Source: Subtercola boreus (GTDB lineage: Bacteria; Actinomycetota; Actinomycetes; Actinomycetales; Microbacteriaceae). Taken from it: a stretch of DNA of 64,000 nt. The stretch is from NCBI RefSeq assembly GCF_006716115.1, contig NZ_VFOO01000001.1:1798001-1862000 (forward strand). Direction: 5' to 3'. The notes beneath the pieces are model-generated. The model was not told the DNA's origin. It worked only from the letters and a program-made list of their open reading frames with translations, and did no database searches. Below, in pieces: positions 24,133-32,286 of this stretch (the stretch's first letter is position 1; the number at the start of each line of letters is the position of its first letter). Position numbers and translations under genes: made by a program.

Positions 24133-24600
24133 ATGTTCCGACGCCACCCCGTACTCACCGCCTTCACTCTGGCGTACCTCGGGCTGGTCGCGTGGATCAC
24201 GCTCGGGCCGCAGCCTCTGGATGATCGGGCGGAGGGTCTGCTCTATCGGGTGCTCCGCGTGTTCGGCCGTCACGCCTCGACCGACTGGATCACCTACGAC
24301 CGGGTCGAGTTCGCTGCGAACATCGCGATGTTCGTGCCCGTCGGGCTGTTCCTGCTGCTTCTTTTCGGGCGCCGACAGTGGTGGCTCGCCATCGTTCTCG
24401 GGTTCCTGATGACAGTCGCGATCGAGCTGGCGCAGACGGGGATCCCGGGTCGGGTGAGCGACATCCGCGACGTGGTGTCGAACACGTCGGGTGCCACCCT
24501 CGGGGTGCTGGTGGGGCTCGTACTCACGGCCGGCGCTGCGCGGCGGATCCGCCGGGCGAGGGCACGGAGCAGCGCGCGGGCCCAGACGATCACGGGCTGA
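24133..24600 (+). CDS. VanZ-family membrane protein
   Basis: 155-residue protein with about four transmembrane helices (residues about 8-25, 55-80, 85-105, 118-140). ANIAMFVPVGLFLLLLFG and the polar block IELAQTGIPGRVSDIRDVVSNTSGATLG are the VanZ family signature (acidic-polar loop followed by NTxGA). VanZ homologues outside glycopeptide clusters are common in Actinobacteria and have no firm role. GAGGGG precedes the ATG at 24133. It converges with the SGNH hydrolase across a short block of 17-bp repeats. Confidence 0.87.
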   Translation: MFRRHPVLTAFTLAYLGLVAWITLGPQPLDDRAEGLLYRVLRVFGRHASTDWITYDRVEFAANIAMFVPVGLFLLLLFGRRQWWLAIVLGFLMTVAIELAQTGIPGRVSDIRDVVSNTSGATLGVLVGLVLTAGAARRIRRARARSSARAQTITG

Positions 24601-24606
24601 GCGGTC

Positions 24607-24674
24607 AGCCGCGCAGGATCCTCAGCCGAGCAGGATCCTCAGCCGCGCAGGATCCTCAGCCGCGCAGGATCCTG
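24607..24674. repeat. four tandem 17-bp repeats at the 3' end of the SGNH hydrolase gene
   Basis: Four head-to-tail 17-bp units (24607, 24624, 24641, 24658), each containing CAGGATCCT; the second unit has one change. The last unit lies across the SGNH gene's stop codon and encodes its final RRILRG residues, so the other three look like duplications of the gene's own 3' end. They fill the gap between the convergent VanZ and SGNH genes. Confidence 0.85.
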
Positions 24675-25999
24675 CGGCGGGCGAACACCATGCCGACACC
24701 CGCGAGCACGGCCAGCAGGGCGAACACACCGACCGCGATCAGCATCGGCGCGAAGACACCGGTCGCTGCGAGTGCTCCCGATCCCGCTCCGGGCTTGGGT
24801 GCGGCATCGTGAGCGGCGACGGTGGCGGTCGGATCGGGTGTCACGGGCGAGACCGTCGGCGCTGCCGTGGGTGCGGCGGTCGGCGTGGGTGTCGGCGTCG
24901 GCGGGGGTGTCGAGGTCACGGGGAAGGCGTCCGCGACGGCCGTCTCGGCCAGCCGGGCCATGAAGTCGACCCCGTTGGCATTCGGATGCAGCGACTTCTC
25001 CTCGACGACCGGGGCTGTGGGCACAGTGAAGTCCACGAAGACGCCGTTGACGTACGAGGTGGCGGCGGGGGCGCAGGCGCTGTGGGCAAGCGACTCCCCG
25101 AACGTCGGAACATAGGTGAAGCCAGCCGCCACAGCCTGATCCTGCACCGTGTCGTCGAGCGCCTCCTCGATCGTGTGGAGGAACGGGGTGTCCGCGTCGG
25201 TGAAGGGGAACCCGCCGGGCAGGGTGACCGGCGAGAAGCAGCTGCCGCTCGCGGGCAGGTTCGCCGCGTCAGGGGCGATGCTCGGGTAGCCCAGCACGAA
25301 GACCTTCGCATTGGGGGCCGCGGCGCGCACCGCCGCGTAGGTGGCTCCGATGACCTGCCCGAGCAGCGGGATGCGCGCCGGGAGGGCTGCGATGGCGGGG
25401 ATCTGCTGGCAGCTGGTCAGCGCGCTGAGGCCCGGCCCGACCAGGGGGCCGTTCGGAGTCGCGGCGGCACAGGCCGCGGCGACCGTGGTGAACTTCAGTC
25501 CGTTGCCGCCCACGCTGATCGTCACGACGTCGGTCGATGCATCCAGAGCCGCTGTCTGCACCGGAACGGTGGTGCCGTTCACGGGTTGCGGCACGGTGGT
25601 CAGGTTCTCGGCCTGGGCCCCGCTGCAGGTGACATCGGTCAGGTCGAGACCGAGGGTGGCGGCGAGCTGGTGGGGGAAGTTCTGGAGCGACTGGCCGCAG
25701 TCGGACGGCACGTCGGGGTTGATCTCCCCCACGCCGAGGCCCGAAGAGTAGGAGTCGCCGATGGCGACGTACTTCAGGCCGTCGGTCGGGAGAGCGGCCT
25801 CGGTGCTGGCACTGGCACTGCTGGCACTGGCGCTGCTGGCACTGGCACTGCTGGCACTGGCGCTGCTGGCACTGGCACTGCTCGCCAGCGCGACGGGAGC
25901 GACTCCGGCCAGGGCGACAACGGCCGCGAGCCCGACCCATCGGGCCAGGCGCCCACGCCTCACGGGCCGGCTTTCCCGGCGCGTCTGTGTTGACGGCAT
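24656..25999 (-). CDS. secreted SGNH/GDSL hydrolase with LAxTG cell-wall anchor
   Basis: 447-residue exported esterase/lipase-type protein. Order: basic N-terminus and hydrophobic signal peptide (about 1-41), five SASAS repeats (about 42-66), an SGNH domain with the nucleophile in AIGDSYSSG, GGNG oxyanion block and SLHPN catalytic His, a Pro/Thr-rich spacer (about 355-395), then LAATG followed by a hydrophobic helix and RRR. LAxTG is the signal used by actinobacterial class E sortases, so wall attachment is likely. ATG at 25997-25999 has GGGGAAG upstream. Substrate unknown. Confidence 0.85.
   Translation of the reverse strand: MPSTQTRRESRPVRRGRLARWVGLAAVVALAGVAPVALASSASASSASASSASASSASASSASASTEAALPTDGLKYVAIGDSYSSGLGVGEINPDVPSDCGQSLQNFPHQLAATLGLDLTDVTCSGAQAENLTTVPQPVNGTTVPVQTAALDASTDVVTISVGGNGLKFTTVAAACAAATPNGPLVGPGLSALTSCQQIPAIAALPARIPLLGQVIGATYAAVRAAAPNAKVFVLGYPSIAPDAANLPASGSCFSPVTLPGGFPFTDADTPFLHTIEEALDDTVQDQAVAAGFTYVPTFGESLAHSACAPAATSYVNGVFVDFTVPTAPVVEEKSLHPNANGVDFMARLAETAVADAFPVTSTPPPTPTPTPTAAPTAAPTVSPVTPDPTATVAAHDAAPKPGAGSGALAATGVFAPMLIAVGVFALLAVLAGVGMVFARRRILRG
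25805..25879. repeat. five tandem 15-bp repeats encoding SASAS
   Basis: Period-15 repeat of gctggcactggc(a/g)ct, five copies with alternating third-position change, in phase with the SGNH reading frame. It encodes a Ser/Ala spacer just after the signal peptide. In-frame length change by slippage would alter linker length without breaking the gene. Confidence 0.9.
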
Positions 26000-26140
26000 G
26001 CTTCCCCTCGTCTGTGCGGATGTTCCGCACGGATGCTCTGCTGCAGAGGTCAGACGCCTGCGGCAGAGTTCAACGGCGATGGCCAAACCATAGCAGCGAA
26101 CGGCTCCCGTCCGTGTTACGCGCGGGTGACAGTTCCCGGC
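26000..26140. other. 141-bp gap between SGNH hydrolase and FMN monooxygenase genes
   Basis: Holds the SGNH gene's ribosome site and presumably its promoter. I see no clear terminator for the FMN monooxygenase and no further gene. Confidence 0.3.
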
Positions 26141-27535
26141 TCATCCGGCCGAGTCGCCGCCGGTTGTCCCGGCCCAGGCGAAGTCGTGCCCTCGGTGCGA
26201 CTCGGGGAGCCTCGACCGGCCTTCACCGAACAGCTGCTCACGGAGCGTCGAGCCCCGGTACTCCCCCGGGGCGAGCCCGCGTTCGCGAAGCACCGGCAGC
26301 ACCAGCTCGATGAAGTCGTCGTAGGTGCCCGGGGTCAGGTGCGGCTGTACGAGGAAGCCGTCGACATCCGTCGCTCTGACGAATTCCTCGAGCGCATCGA
26401 CGACCTCCTCCGGCGTGCCGACGAAGACGCTCCCGTTGATCCCTGTCGTTCGGAAGTTCTCGAGGATGTCGCGCACCAGCGGTGCCGGCGTGCCGTCCTT
26501 CGCGAGATAGCGTTCGACATTGCTCTGGCCCATCTCCGTGCTCGTCTGCGCCAGGGGGAGGTCGGGATCGAGCGCCAGCAGGTCGATGCCCGTGTTGCCG
26601 GCGTAGATCGCCGCCGCGCCCTCGTTGGTCGACATCGCGAGCATCTCCGTGTGTTTCGCCACGGCCTCCTCGTGCGTCGGCGCCGTGATGAACAGCGCCC
26701 CGACCAGGAGTTTCACGGAGTCGGCCGCCCGCCCCGCCGCAACGGCGCTCGCCCGCACCCCGGCGACATTCGCGGCCACCACCGACGGAACTCCTCCGGC
26801 GACGAAGACCGCCTCGGCGTTCCGTCCGGCGAAGTCCCGCCCCCGCCCCGAGGCTCCGGCCTGCACGAGCAGCGGGGTGCGCTGCGGCGAGGGCGGCAGG
26901 TTCAGGATGCCGTGGGCACGGTAGTACGGACCGTCGTGGTCGATCATCCGCACCCCGGCGGGATCCGCGTAGACTCCGGCAGCCTTGTCGACGACGAGCG
27001 CATCGTCGGACCAGGACCCCTCCCAGAGCTTCAGGCAGACGTCGACATAGTCGTCGGCCATGTCGTAGCGCACGTCGTGAGCGATGAGGTCCTTTCCCAT
27101 CAGCGCCGCCGCGGTCGCGCCGGAGGAACCCGTGACGATGTTCCAGCCGATGCGGCCGGCGGTGAAGTGGTCGAGCGTCGCGAACCGGCGGGCGTTCGCG
27201 GCGGGAGCCTCGACGGTGGTCGAGGTGGTGAGGATGAAGCCGAGCTTCTCGGTGACGGCAGCCATCGCGGTGACGATCGGCATCGGATCCCCCTGGGGGA
27301 TGCCTCGGCCCTCGCGCACAGCCGCCTCGAGCAGTTCCCCGTCGAGCGCCGGGAAGCCGTAGCTGTCGGCGAGGAACAGGAAGTCGAGCCCGGCCGACTC
27401 GAACTTCTGGGCCAGTTTCGTCCAGTGCGCGATGGTGAGGTACTCGTGCGAGGTGTCGCTGGGGTGCTGCCAGGCCGATCCGACGGTGCCGTTCGGGGCG
27501 ATGTACTGGAAGATTCCGAAAACGAGAGGCTTCAT
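26141..27535 (-). CDS. LLM-class FMN-dependent monooxygenase (NtaA/SnaA/DszA/SoxA family)
   Basis: 464-residue flavin monooxygenase of full family length. FARRFATLDHFTAGRIGWNIVTGSS-type block, RYDMADDYVDVCLKLWEG, the HGILNLPPSPQRTPLLVQAGASGRGRDFAG segment and DGFLVQPHLTPGTYDDFIELVLPVLRERG are hallmarks. Such enzymes oxidise chelators, sulfonates or thiophenes with FMNH2 from a reductase; none is encoded next door. The ATG lacks a ribosome site and lies 6-8 bp from a -10-like part of the palindrome at 27540, so the mRNA may be leaderless. Control by the divergent XRE-cupin regulator is likely. Confidence 0.9.
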   Translation of the reverse strand: MKPLVFGIFQYIAPNGTVGSAWQHPSDTSHEYLTIAHWTKLAQKFESAGLDFLFLADSYGFPALDGELLEAAVREGRGIPQGDPMPIVTAMAAVTEKLGFILTTSTTVEAPAANARRFATLDHFTAGRIGWNIVTGSSGATAAALMGKDLIAHDVRYDMADDYVDVCLKLWEGSWSDDALVVDKAAGVYADPAGVRMIDHDGPYYRAHGILNLPPSPQRTPLLVQAGASGRGRDFAGRNAEAVFVAGGVPSVVAANVAGVRASAVAAGRAADSVKLLVGALFITAPTHEEAVAKHTEMLAMSTNEGAAAIYAGNTGIDLLALDPDLPLAQTSTEMGQSNVERYLAKDGTPAPLVRDILENFRTTGINGSVFVGTPEEVVDALEEFVRATDVDGFLVQPHLTPGTYDDFIELVLPVLRERGLAPGEYRGSTLREQLFGEGRSRLPESHRGHDFAWAGTTGGDSAG

Positions 27536-27539
27536 GGGT

Positions 27540-27558
27540 ATATTTATGTCATAAATAT
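27540..27558. promoter_or_regulatory. perfect 19-bp palindrome between FMN monooxygenase and XRE-cupin regulator
   Basis: ATATTTATGTCATAAATAT is perfectly symmetric about a central T. It fills the 21-bp gap between the two divergent starts and supplies AT-rich -10-like sequence to both. In an otherwise GC-rich window this is striking. Autoregulation by the XRE-cupin protein is the simplest reading. Confidence 0.75.
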
Positions 27559-28219
27559 GTTGACTTCACGAATTCCCGCCAGTTCGCCCTCCACGGCACC
27601 GCTCGACGAGGAAGCGGTCACGATGGGTGCCCGCATCCGCGAGCTGCGACGGGCGCGCGGGCAGACTCTGGTGCAGCTCGCCTCGGCGACCGGGATGTCG
27701 CAGCCCTTCCTGAGCCTCGTCGAGAGGGGCCACGCACGCCTGAGTCTCGCCTCGATGGGCCGGATCGCGACGGAATTCGGGGTGCAGCCCGGAGACCTTC
27801 TCGCCCACCGCCCGCCCCGGCGGAGCACGACCGAGACGGTCGACGTGGTCTACTCCGCGCATCGGGACCGCCCCGCCGGCGGTGACCGGTCGGTCTGGCA
27901 GCTGGCCGAACAGCCCGGCGGCCTCCGCGGCGTCGAGATGTTCAGCGCAGAGACGGTCTTCACCGAGTTCGGTGTGCATGATGAGGACGAGTTCGTCTAC
28001 GTGCTCGCGGGCATCCTCGAGGTCGGGCTCGAAGACCGTCCGGGCGGCAGCATCGACGACGCGGTCGTCGAAAGCCTCGCGGCCGGCGGCTCCGTCACGT
28101 TCCAGGCGGGCACCCGGCACGCCTGGCGGGCCGCGGGCCCTGCCGGCTTCCGCGTCCTCGTCGTGACCGCCCCGGCGGCCCCGCTCCCGGGCCCCTCGAA
28201 AGGACGCCAACTGCTCTGA
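27557..28219 (+). CDS. XRE-family regulator with C-terminal cupin domain
   Basis: Up to 220 residues. The HTH_3 domain (ARIRELRRARGQTLVQLASATGMSQPFLSLVERGHARLSLASMGRIA..., residues about 24-80) is followed by a cupin beta-barrel (about 120-205) that probably binds a small ligand. The first ATG (27557) overlaps the palindrome and has no ribosome site; an in-frame ATG at 27623 preceded by GAGGAAG would give 198 residues and leave the operator free. Divergent from the FMN monooxygenase, so it probably senses its sulfur or chelator substrate; that is inference. Confidence 0.85.
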   Translation: MLTSRIPASSPSTAPLDEEAVTMGARIRELRRARGQTLVQLASATGMSQPFLSLVERGHARLSLASMGRIATEFGVQPGDLLAHRPPRRSTTETVDVVYSAHRDRPAGGDRSVWQLAEQPGGLRGVEMFSAETVFTEFGVHDEDEFVYVLAGILEVGLEDRPGGSIDDAVVESLAAGGSVTFQAGTRHAWRAAGPAGFRVLVVTAPAAPLPGPSKGRQLL

Positions 28220-28247
28220 AGCCGCCGAATCCGAGCAGTTCGGGCCC

Positions 28248-28265
28248 CATCGAATCGATTCGATG
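28248..28265. promoter_or_regulatory. perfect 18-bp palindrome upstream of the ABC exporter
   Basis: CATCGAATCGATTCGATG is a perfect palindrome flanked by GCCCC and, three bases out, GGGGC, so a longer stem is possible. No T-tract follows. It lies 42-59 bp before the exporter GTG, a fitting place for an operator; a factor-independent terminator for the XRE-cupin gene is the weaker alternative. Confidence 0.55.
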
Positions 28266-28306
28266 CGAGGGGCAGGGGTCGGGGTGGGCGCACGTAGACT
28301 CAGGAG

Positions 28307-31300
28307 GTGACGAAAGCCCCCACCGAATCCGCGCCCCCGGGCTGGGTGCGGCGGCTCTGGGGCTACATGCTCCGCCACCGCAGGAGCCTGGTGCTCTCCC
28401 TCGGCGCGGCACTCCTCGGCAGCGCCTGCCAGGTGGTCGTGCCGCTCGTCGCGCGGCAGATCGTCGACAACGTCATCCTCGTGGCGGATGCCCCGCTGCT
28501 GCCCTGGCTCGCCCTGCTGGTCGGGCTTGCCCTTGTCACCTTCGGCTTCACCTACCTCCGTCGTTACCACGGCGGACAGGTCGCCCTCGAGGTGCAGAAC
28601 GACCTCCGCAATGGCATGCACGACCACCTGCAGACCCTCGACTTCGCGAGCCTCGACCGCATGCCGACCGGCCAGCTCGTGTCTCGGGCGAACTCCGACG
28701 CGACCCTGGTGCAGGGCCTGCTGATGATGCTGCCGATCATGAGCGGCAACGTCATCCTGATGCTGCTCTCGCTCGTGGTGATGTTCGTGCTCTCGCCCCT
28801 GCTGGCCCTCGTCGCCCTCGTCGTCACTCCCCTGCTCGTGCTGATCTCGTACCGCATGCGCGCCCGGCTGCTGCCCGCCACCTGGGACGCCCAGCAGCGC
28901 GAGGGCGACGTCGCGCAGATGGTCGACGAAGACGTCACCGGCGTGCGCGTCGTGAAGGCGTTCGGCCGGGAGCGCCGCGAGATCCAGCGGATGATCGGGG
29001 CTTCCACCGCGCTCTACGGCTCCGAGATGCGGGCAGTGCGCATCCAGTCCCGGTTCCAGCCGCTGCTCGAAGCCGTGCCGACCCTCGGGCAGGTCGCCGT
29101 GCTCGCGTTCGGCGGCTGGCTCGCGCTGAACAACCAGCTGACGATCGGCACCTTCCTCGCCTTCTCGGCCTATGTTTCACAACTGATGGCGCCGGCGCGG
29201 CAGCTGGCGGGCATCCTGACCGTCGGGCAGCAGGCGCGGGTGGGCATCGAGCGCATCTTCCAGCTGCTCGACCAGCGGCCGGCGATCGTGGATGCCCCCG
29301 CCGCCGTCGCACTGCCCGTGGGCGGTGGGGCGATCGATTTCGAGGGGGTGCGGTTCGCCTACGGTGCGGCCGCTGCAGCCGGCGCGGCGCGCGCGGCGGG
29401 CGCGGCCTCTGCGGCCGGCCCTGCCGTGCTCGACGGTTTCGACCTGCACATCGCGGCGGGCGAGCGCGTCGCGATCGTCGGCCCGAGCGGCAGCGGCAAG
29501 TCGACGGTTGCCGCTCTGGTCTCGCGCTTCTACGAACCCGACGCGGGATCCGTGAGCGTCGACGGCGTCGACCTCCGCGACCTGTCCCTCGCGTCGCTCC
29601 GGCGGCAGGTCGGCGTGGTGTTCGAGGAGAGCTTCCTCTTCAGCTCGACGATCCGCGCGAACATCGCCTACGGCAGGCCCGATGCGAGCGGAGCGGAGAT
29701 CGAGGAAGCGGCGCGGGTCGCCCAGGCGCACGAGTTCATCGGGCGGCTCCCCGGCGGCTACGACACCGTCGTGGGCGAGCGCGGGCTCAGCCTCTCGGGC
29801 GGACAGCGGCAGCGCATTGCCCTCGCGCGCGCCATTCTCTACGACCCGCGCATCCTGATCCTCGACGATGCCACGAGCGCGATCGACGCGAAGACGGAGG
29901 AGCTCATCCACGACGGGCTCGAACGGGCCCTCGGCAGGCGCACGGTGCTGCTGATCGCGCACCGTGAGTCGACCCTGCACCTCGCCGACCGCATCGTCGT
30001 GTTGGAGGAGGGCCGCATCAGCGACTCGGGCACGCACAGCGAGCTGCTGTCGCGGAGCACGACCTACCGCGAGCTGCTCTCCGGTCTCGACGAGCAGACC
30101 CGTGCCGCAGCCGCCGACGGCCGCATCGAGGTACTCGCCGATCTGACCGCCCGCGGCACGCTCGTCGAGGGAAGGCAGGACGACGCGGATGCCGCGGCCC
30201 GCGCCAGTGGGTTCGGCCACCCAGACCACCCCGGCAACCGCGGCGCAGACATGACCGGCCCCGCACCTGCTCGCGGAGGCAACAGCGCGGCCCGTCATCC
30301 TGGCAGGAGCAGCGGTACCGCTGTGGGCGCCGGCACGAGCACCAGCGCACCTGCGGGTGCCGCCACGGGCACCGGCGCACCGGGCGCGAACGGCGGCCTG
30401 CTCGGCGCAGACCCCGCCCTGCTCGAAGCCGTCGCCGCGCTCGGCCCGATCCGCGACATCCCGAGCATCGATGAGGCCCACGAGACCCGCCACGACCCGC
30501 AGTTCGGGCTGCTGCGGCTGCTGAAGGAGTTCCGTCGGCCGCTGGCGCTCGGGCTGGTGCTGGTCGTGATCGACGCCGTCGCGGGCCTCGCTGGGCCCGT
30601 GCTGGTGAAGACCGGCATCGACGACGGCGTGCAGGCGGGTTCGCTGATGGTGCTCCTCGGAGCATCCGCCCTCTACCTCGTGGTCACGCTCACCGCCCTG
30701 CTCGACGGCATCGCGTCGACGTTCGTCACCGGGCGGATCGCGCAGCGCGTGATGCTCTCGCTTCGCATCCGCATCTGGTCGCAGCTGCAGCGGCTCTCGC
30801 TCGACTACTACGAACGCGAGATGGCCGGGCGGGTGATGACGCGGATGACAACCGACGTCGTGCAGTTCGAGTCACTCGTGCAGAACGGCCTCCTCTCGGC
30901 GCTCGTCTCGGTCGTGACCTTCGTCGGCGTCGGGGTCGCCCTCGTGGCGCTCAACCTCGAGCTCGGGCTCTGCACGCTCGCGGTCGTGGTTCCGCTCGCG
31001 ATTGCGACGTTCTGGTTCCGCAAGCGCGCGTCGTCGCTCTACGACACGGCCCGCGACCGCATCGCACTCGTCAACGCCGACTTCCAGGAGAGCCTCTCCG
31101 GCGTCCGCGAGTCGCAGGCCTTCGTGCACGAGAGCGAGACGGTGGCACGGTTCCACGGGCTCGGGCGGTCGTTCCTCGAGACCCGGGTCGCCGCCCAGCG
31201 GCTCGTGGCGCTCTACTTCCCGTTCGTGCAGTTCCTCTCGAGTGTCGCCGATGCGATCGTGCTGGGGGTCGGTGCCGGACTCATCGCCTCCGGCCAGCTC

Positions 31301-32263
31301 AGTTCGGGCGACCTGATCGCGTTCATCCTCTACATCTCGCTGTTCTTCTCGCCGATCCAGCAGCTCTCGCAGGTCTTCGACTCATGGCAGCAGACGCGGG
31401 TGTCGGTCGGCCGCATCTCGGAGCTGATGCAGCTCGACACGCTCACCCCCGAACCGGCGCCCGGAACGGCGATCGAACCGGGGAGACTCCGAGGCGCGCT
31501 CTCGCTCGTCGACGTGGACTTCGCGTACCCGGCCGTGCCCACGAAGGGTGCCGCCGCCGCGGCCGTCCCCGGCGAGGCCCTGCACGCGATCACCCTCGAC
31601 ATCCGGCCGCACGAGACGCTCGCGCTCGTCGGCGAGACCGGGGCGGGCAAGTCGACCGTCATGAAACTGTTGGCCCGCTTCTACGACGTCGACTCGGGCG
31701 CCGTGCTCGTCGACGGAATGGATGTGCGGAACCTCGACCTCGTCACCTTCCGCCGGCAGCTCGGCTACGTGCCGCAGGAGGCGTTCCTCTTCACCGGGTC
31801 GGTGCGTGACAACATCGCGTTCGGCGATCCTGAGGCTCCGGATGATCGTGTCGAGGCCGCGGCCCGCGCCGTCGGCGCGCACGACCTCGTCCAGGGCCTG
31901 CCCGGCGGGTACGGGCACGTGCTCAGCGAACGCGGGCGATCACTCTCCGCGGGGCAGCGGCAGCTGATCGCCCTCGCCCGCGCCCAGCTCGTCGACCCCG
32001 CCATCCTGCTGCTCGACGAAGCGACGTCGAACCTCGACCTCGCCACGGAGGCACGGGTCAGCGCGGCGATGGAGCGCGTCTCGGCCGGCCGCACGACCGT
32101 CGTCATCGCCCACCGGCTGCAGACGGCCCGCGCCGCGGACCGCATCGCCGTGCTGCACGACGGCCGCATCGCGGAGGTCGGCTCGCACGACGAGCTCCTC
32201 GCCGCGGGCGGGCGCTACGCCTCGATGTGGGAGGCGTTCGAGTCGGTCGAGCACCCGGCCTGA
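28307..32263 (+). CDS. single-chain fused ABC exporter (TMD-NBD-TMD-NBD), heterodimer type
   Basis: 1318 residues containing two complete exporter halves. Half 1 has a 6-helix TMD (about 15-310) and an NBD with GPSGSGKST, LSGGQRQR and LILDDATSAID, where the catalytic Glu is Asp. Half 2 has a TMD (about 735-1020) and an NBD with GETGAGKST, LSAGQRQL and LLLDEATSNLD with the catalytic Glu present. One canonical and one degenerate ATP site is the pattern of heterodimeric exporters such as BmrCD/TM287-288, here joined by an Ala/Gly/Thr-rich linker (about 615-715). GTG at 28307 directly abuts AGGAG, and TAGACT lies 6 bp upstream, so a leaderless start is possible. Cargo unknown (drug or lipid). Confidence 0.92.
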   Translation: MTKAPTESAPPGWVRRLWGYMLRHRRSLVLSLGAALLGSACQVVVPLVARQIVDNVILVADAPLLPWLALLVGLALVTFGFTYLRRYHGGQVALEVQNDLRNGMHDHLQTLDFASLDRMPTGQLVSRANSDATLVQGLLMMLPIMSGNVILMLLSLVVMFVLSPLLALVALVVTPLLVLISYRMRARLLPATWDAQQREGDVAQMVDEDVTGVRVVKAFGRERREIQRMIGASTALYGSEMRAVRIQSRFQPLLEAVPTLGQVAVLAFGGWLALNNQLTIGTFLAFSAYVSQLMAPARQLAGILTVGQQARVGIERIFQLLDQRPAIVDAPAAVALPVGGGAIDFEGVRFAYGAAAAAGAARAAGAASAAGPAVLDGFDLHIAAGERVAIVGPSGSGKSTVAALVSRFYEPDAGSVSVDGVDLRDLSLASLRRQVGVVFEESFLFSSTIRANIAYGRPDASGAEIEEAARVAQAHEFIGRLPGGYDTVVGERGLSLSGGQRQRIALARAILYDPRILILDDATSAIDAKTEELIHDGLERALGRRTVLLIAHRESTLHLADRIVVLEEGRISDSGTHSELLSRSTTYRELLSGLDEQTRAAAADGRIEVLADLTARGTLVEGRQDDADAAARASGFGHPDHPGNRGADMTGPAPARGGNSAARHPGRSSGTAVGAGTSTSAPAGAATGTGAPGANGGLLGADPALLEAVAALGPIRDIPSIDEAHETRHDPQFGLLRLLKEFRRPLALGLVLVVIDAVAGLAGPVLVKTGIDDGVQAGSLMVLLGASALYLVVTLTALLDGIASTFVTGRIAQRVMLSLRIRIWSQLQRLSLDYYEREMAGRVMTRMTTDVVQFESLVQNGLLSALVSVVTFVGVGVALVALNLELGLCTLAVVVPLAIATFWFRKRASSLYDTARDRIALVNADFQESLSGVRESQAFVHESETVARFHGLGRSFLETRVAAQRLVALYFPFVQFLSSVADAIVLGVGAGLIASGQLSSGDLIAFILYISLFFSPIQQLSQVFDSWQQTRVSVGRISELMQLDTLTPEPAPGTAIEPGRLRGALSLVDVDFAYPAVPTKGAAAAAVPGEALHAITLDIRPHETLALVGETGAGKSTVMKLLARFYDVDSGAVLVDGMDVRNLDLVTFRRQLGYVPQEAFLFTGSVRDNIAFGDPEAPDDRVEAAARAVGAHDLVQGLPGGYGHVLSERGRSLSAGQRQLIALARAQLVDPAILLLDEATSNLDLATEARVSAAMERVSAGRTTVVIAHRLQTARAADRIAVLHDGRIAEVGSHDELLAAGGRYASMWEAFESVEHPA

Positions 32264-32286
32264 CGCCGCCGCCCTCTCCCCATCCC

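Noticed and set aside
24601-24680. Regular repeats as a CRISPR array
   Set aside because: The 17-bp units are directly adjacent with no spacers, and no cas genes are present.
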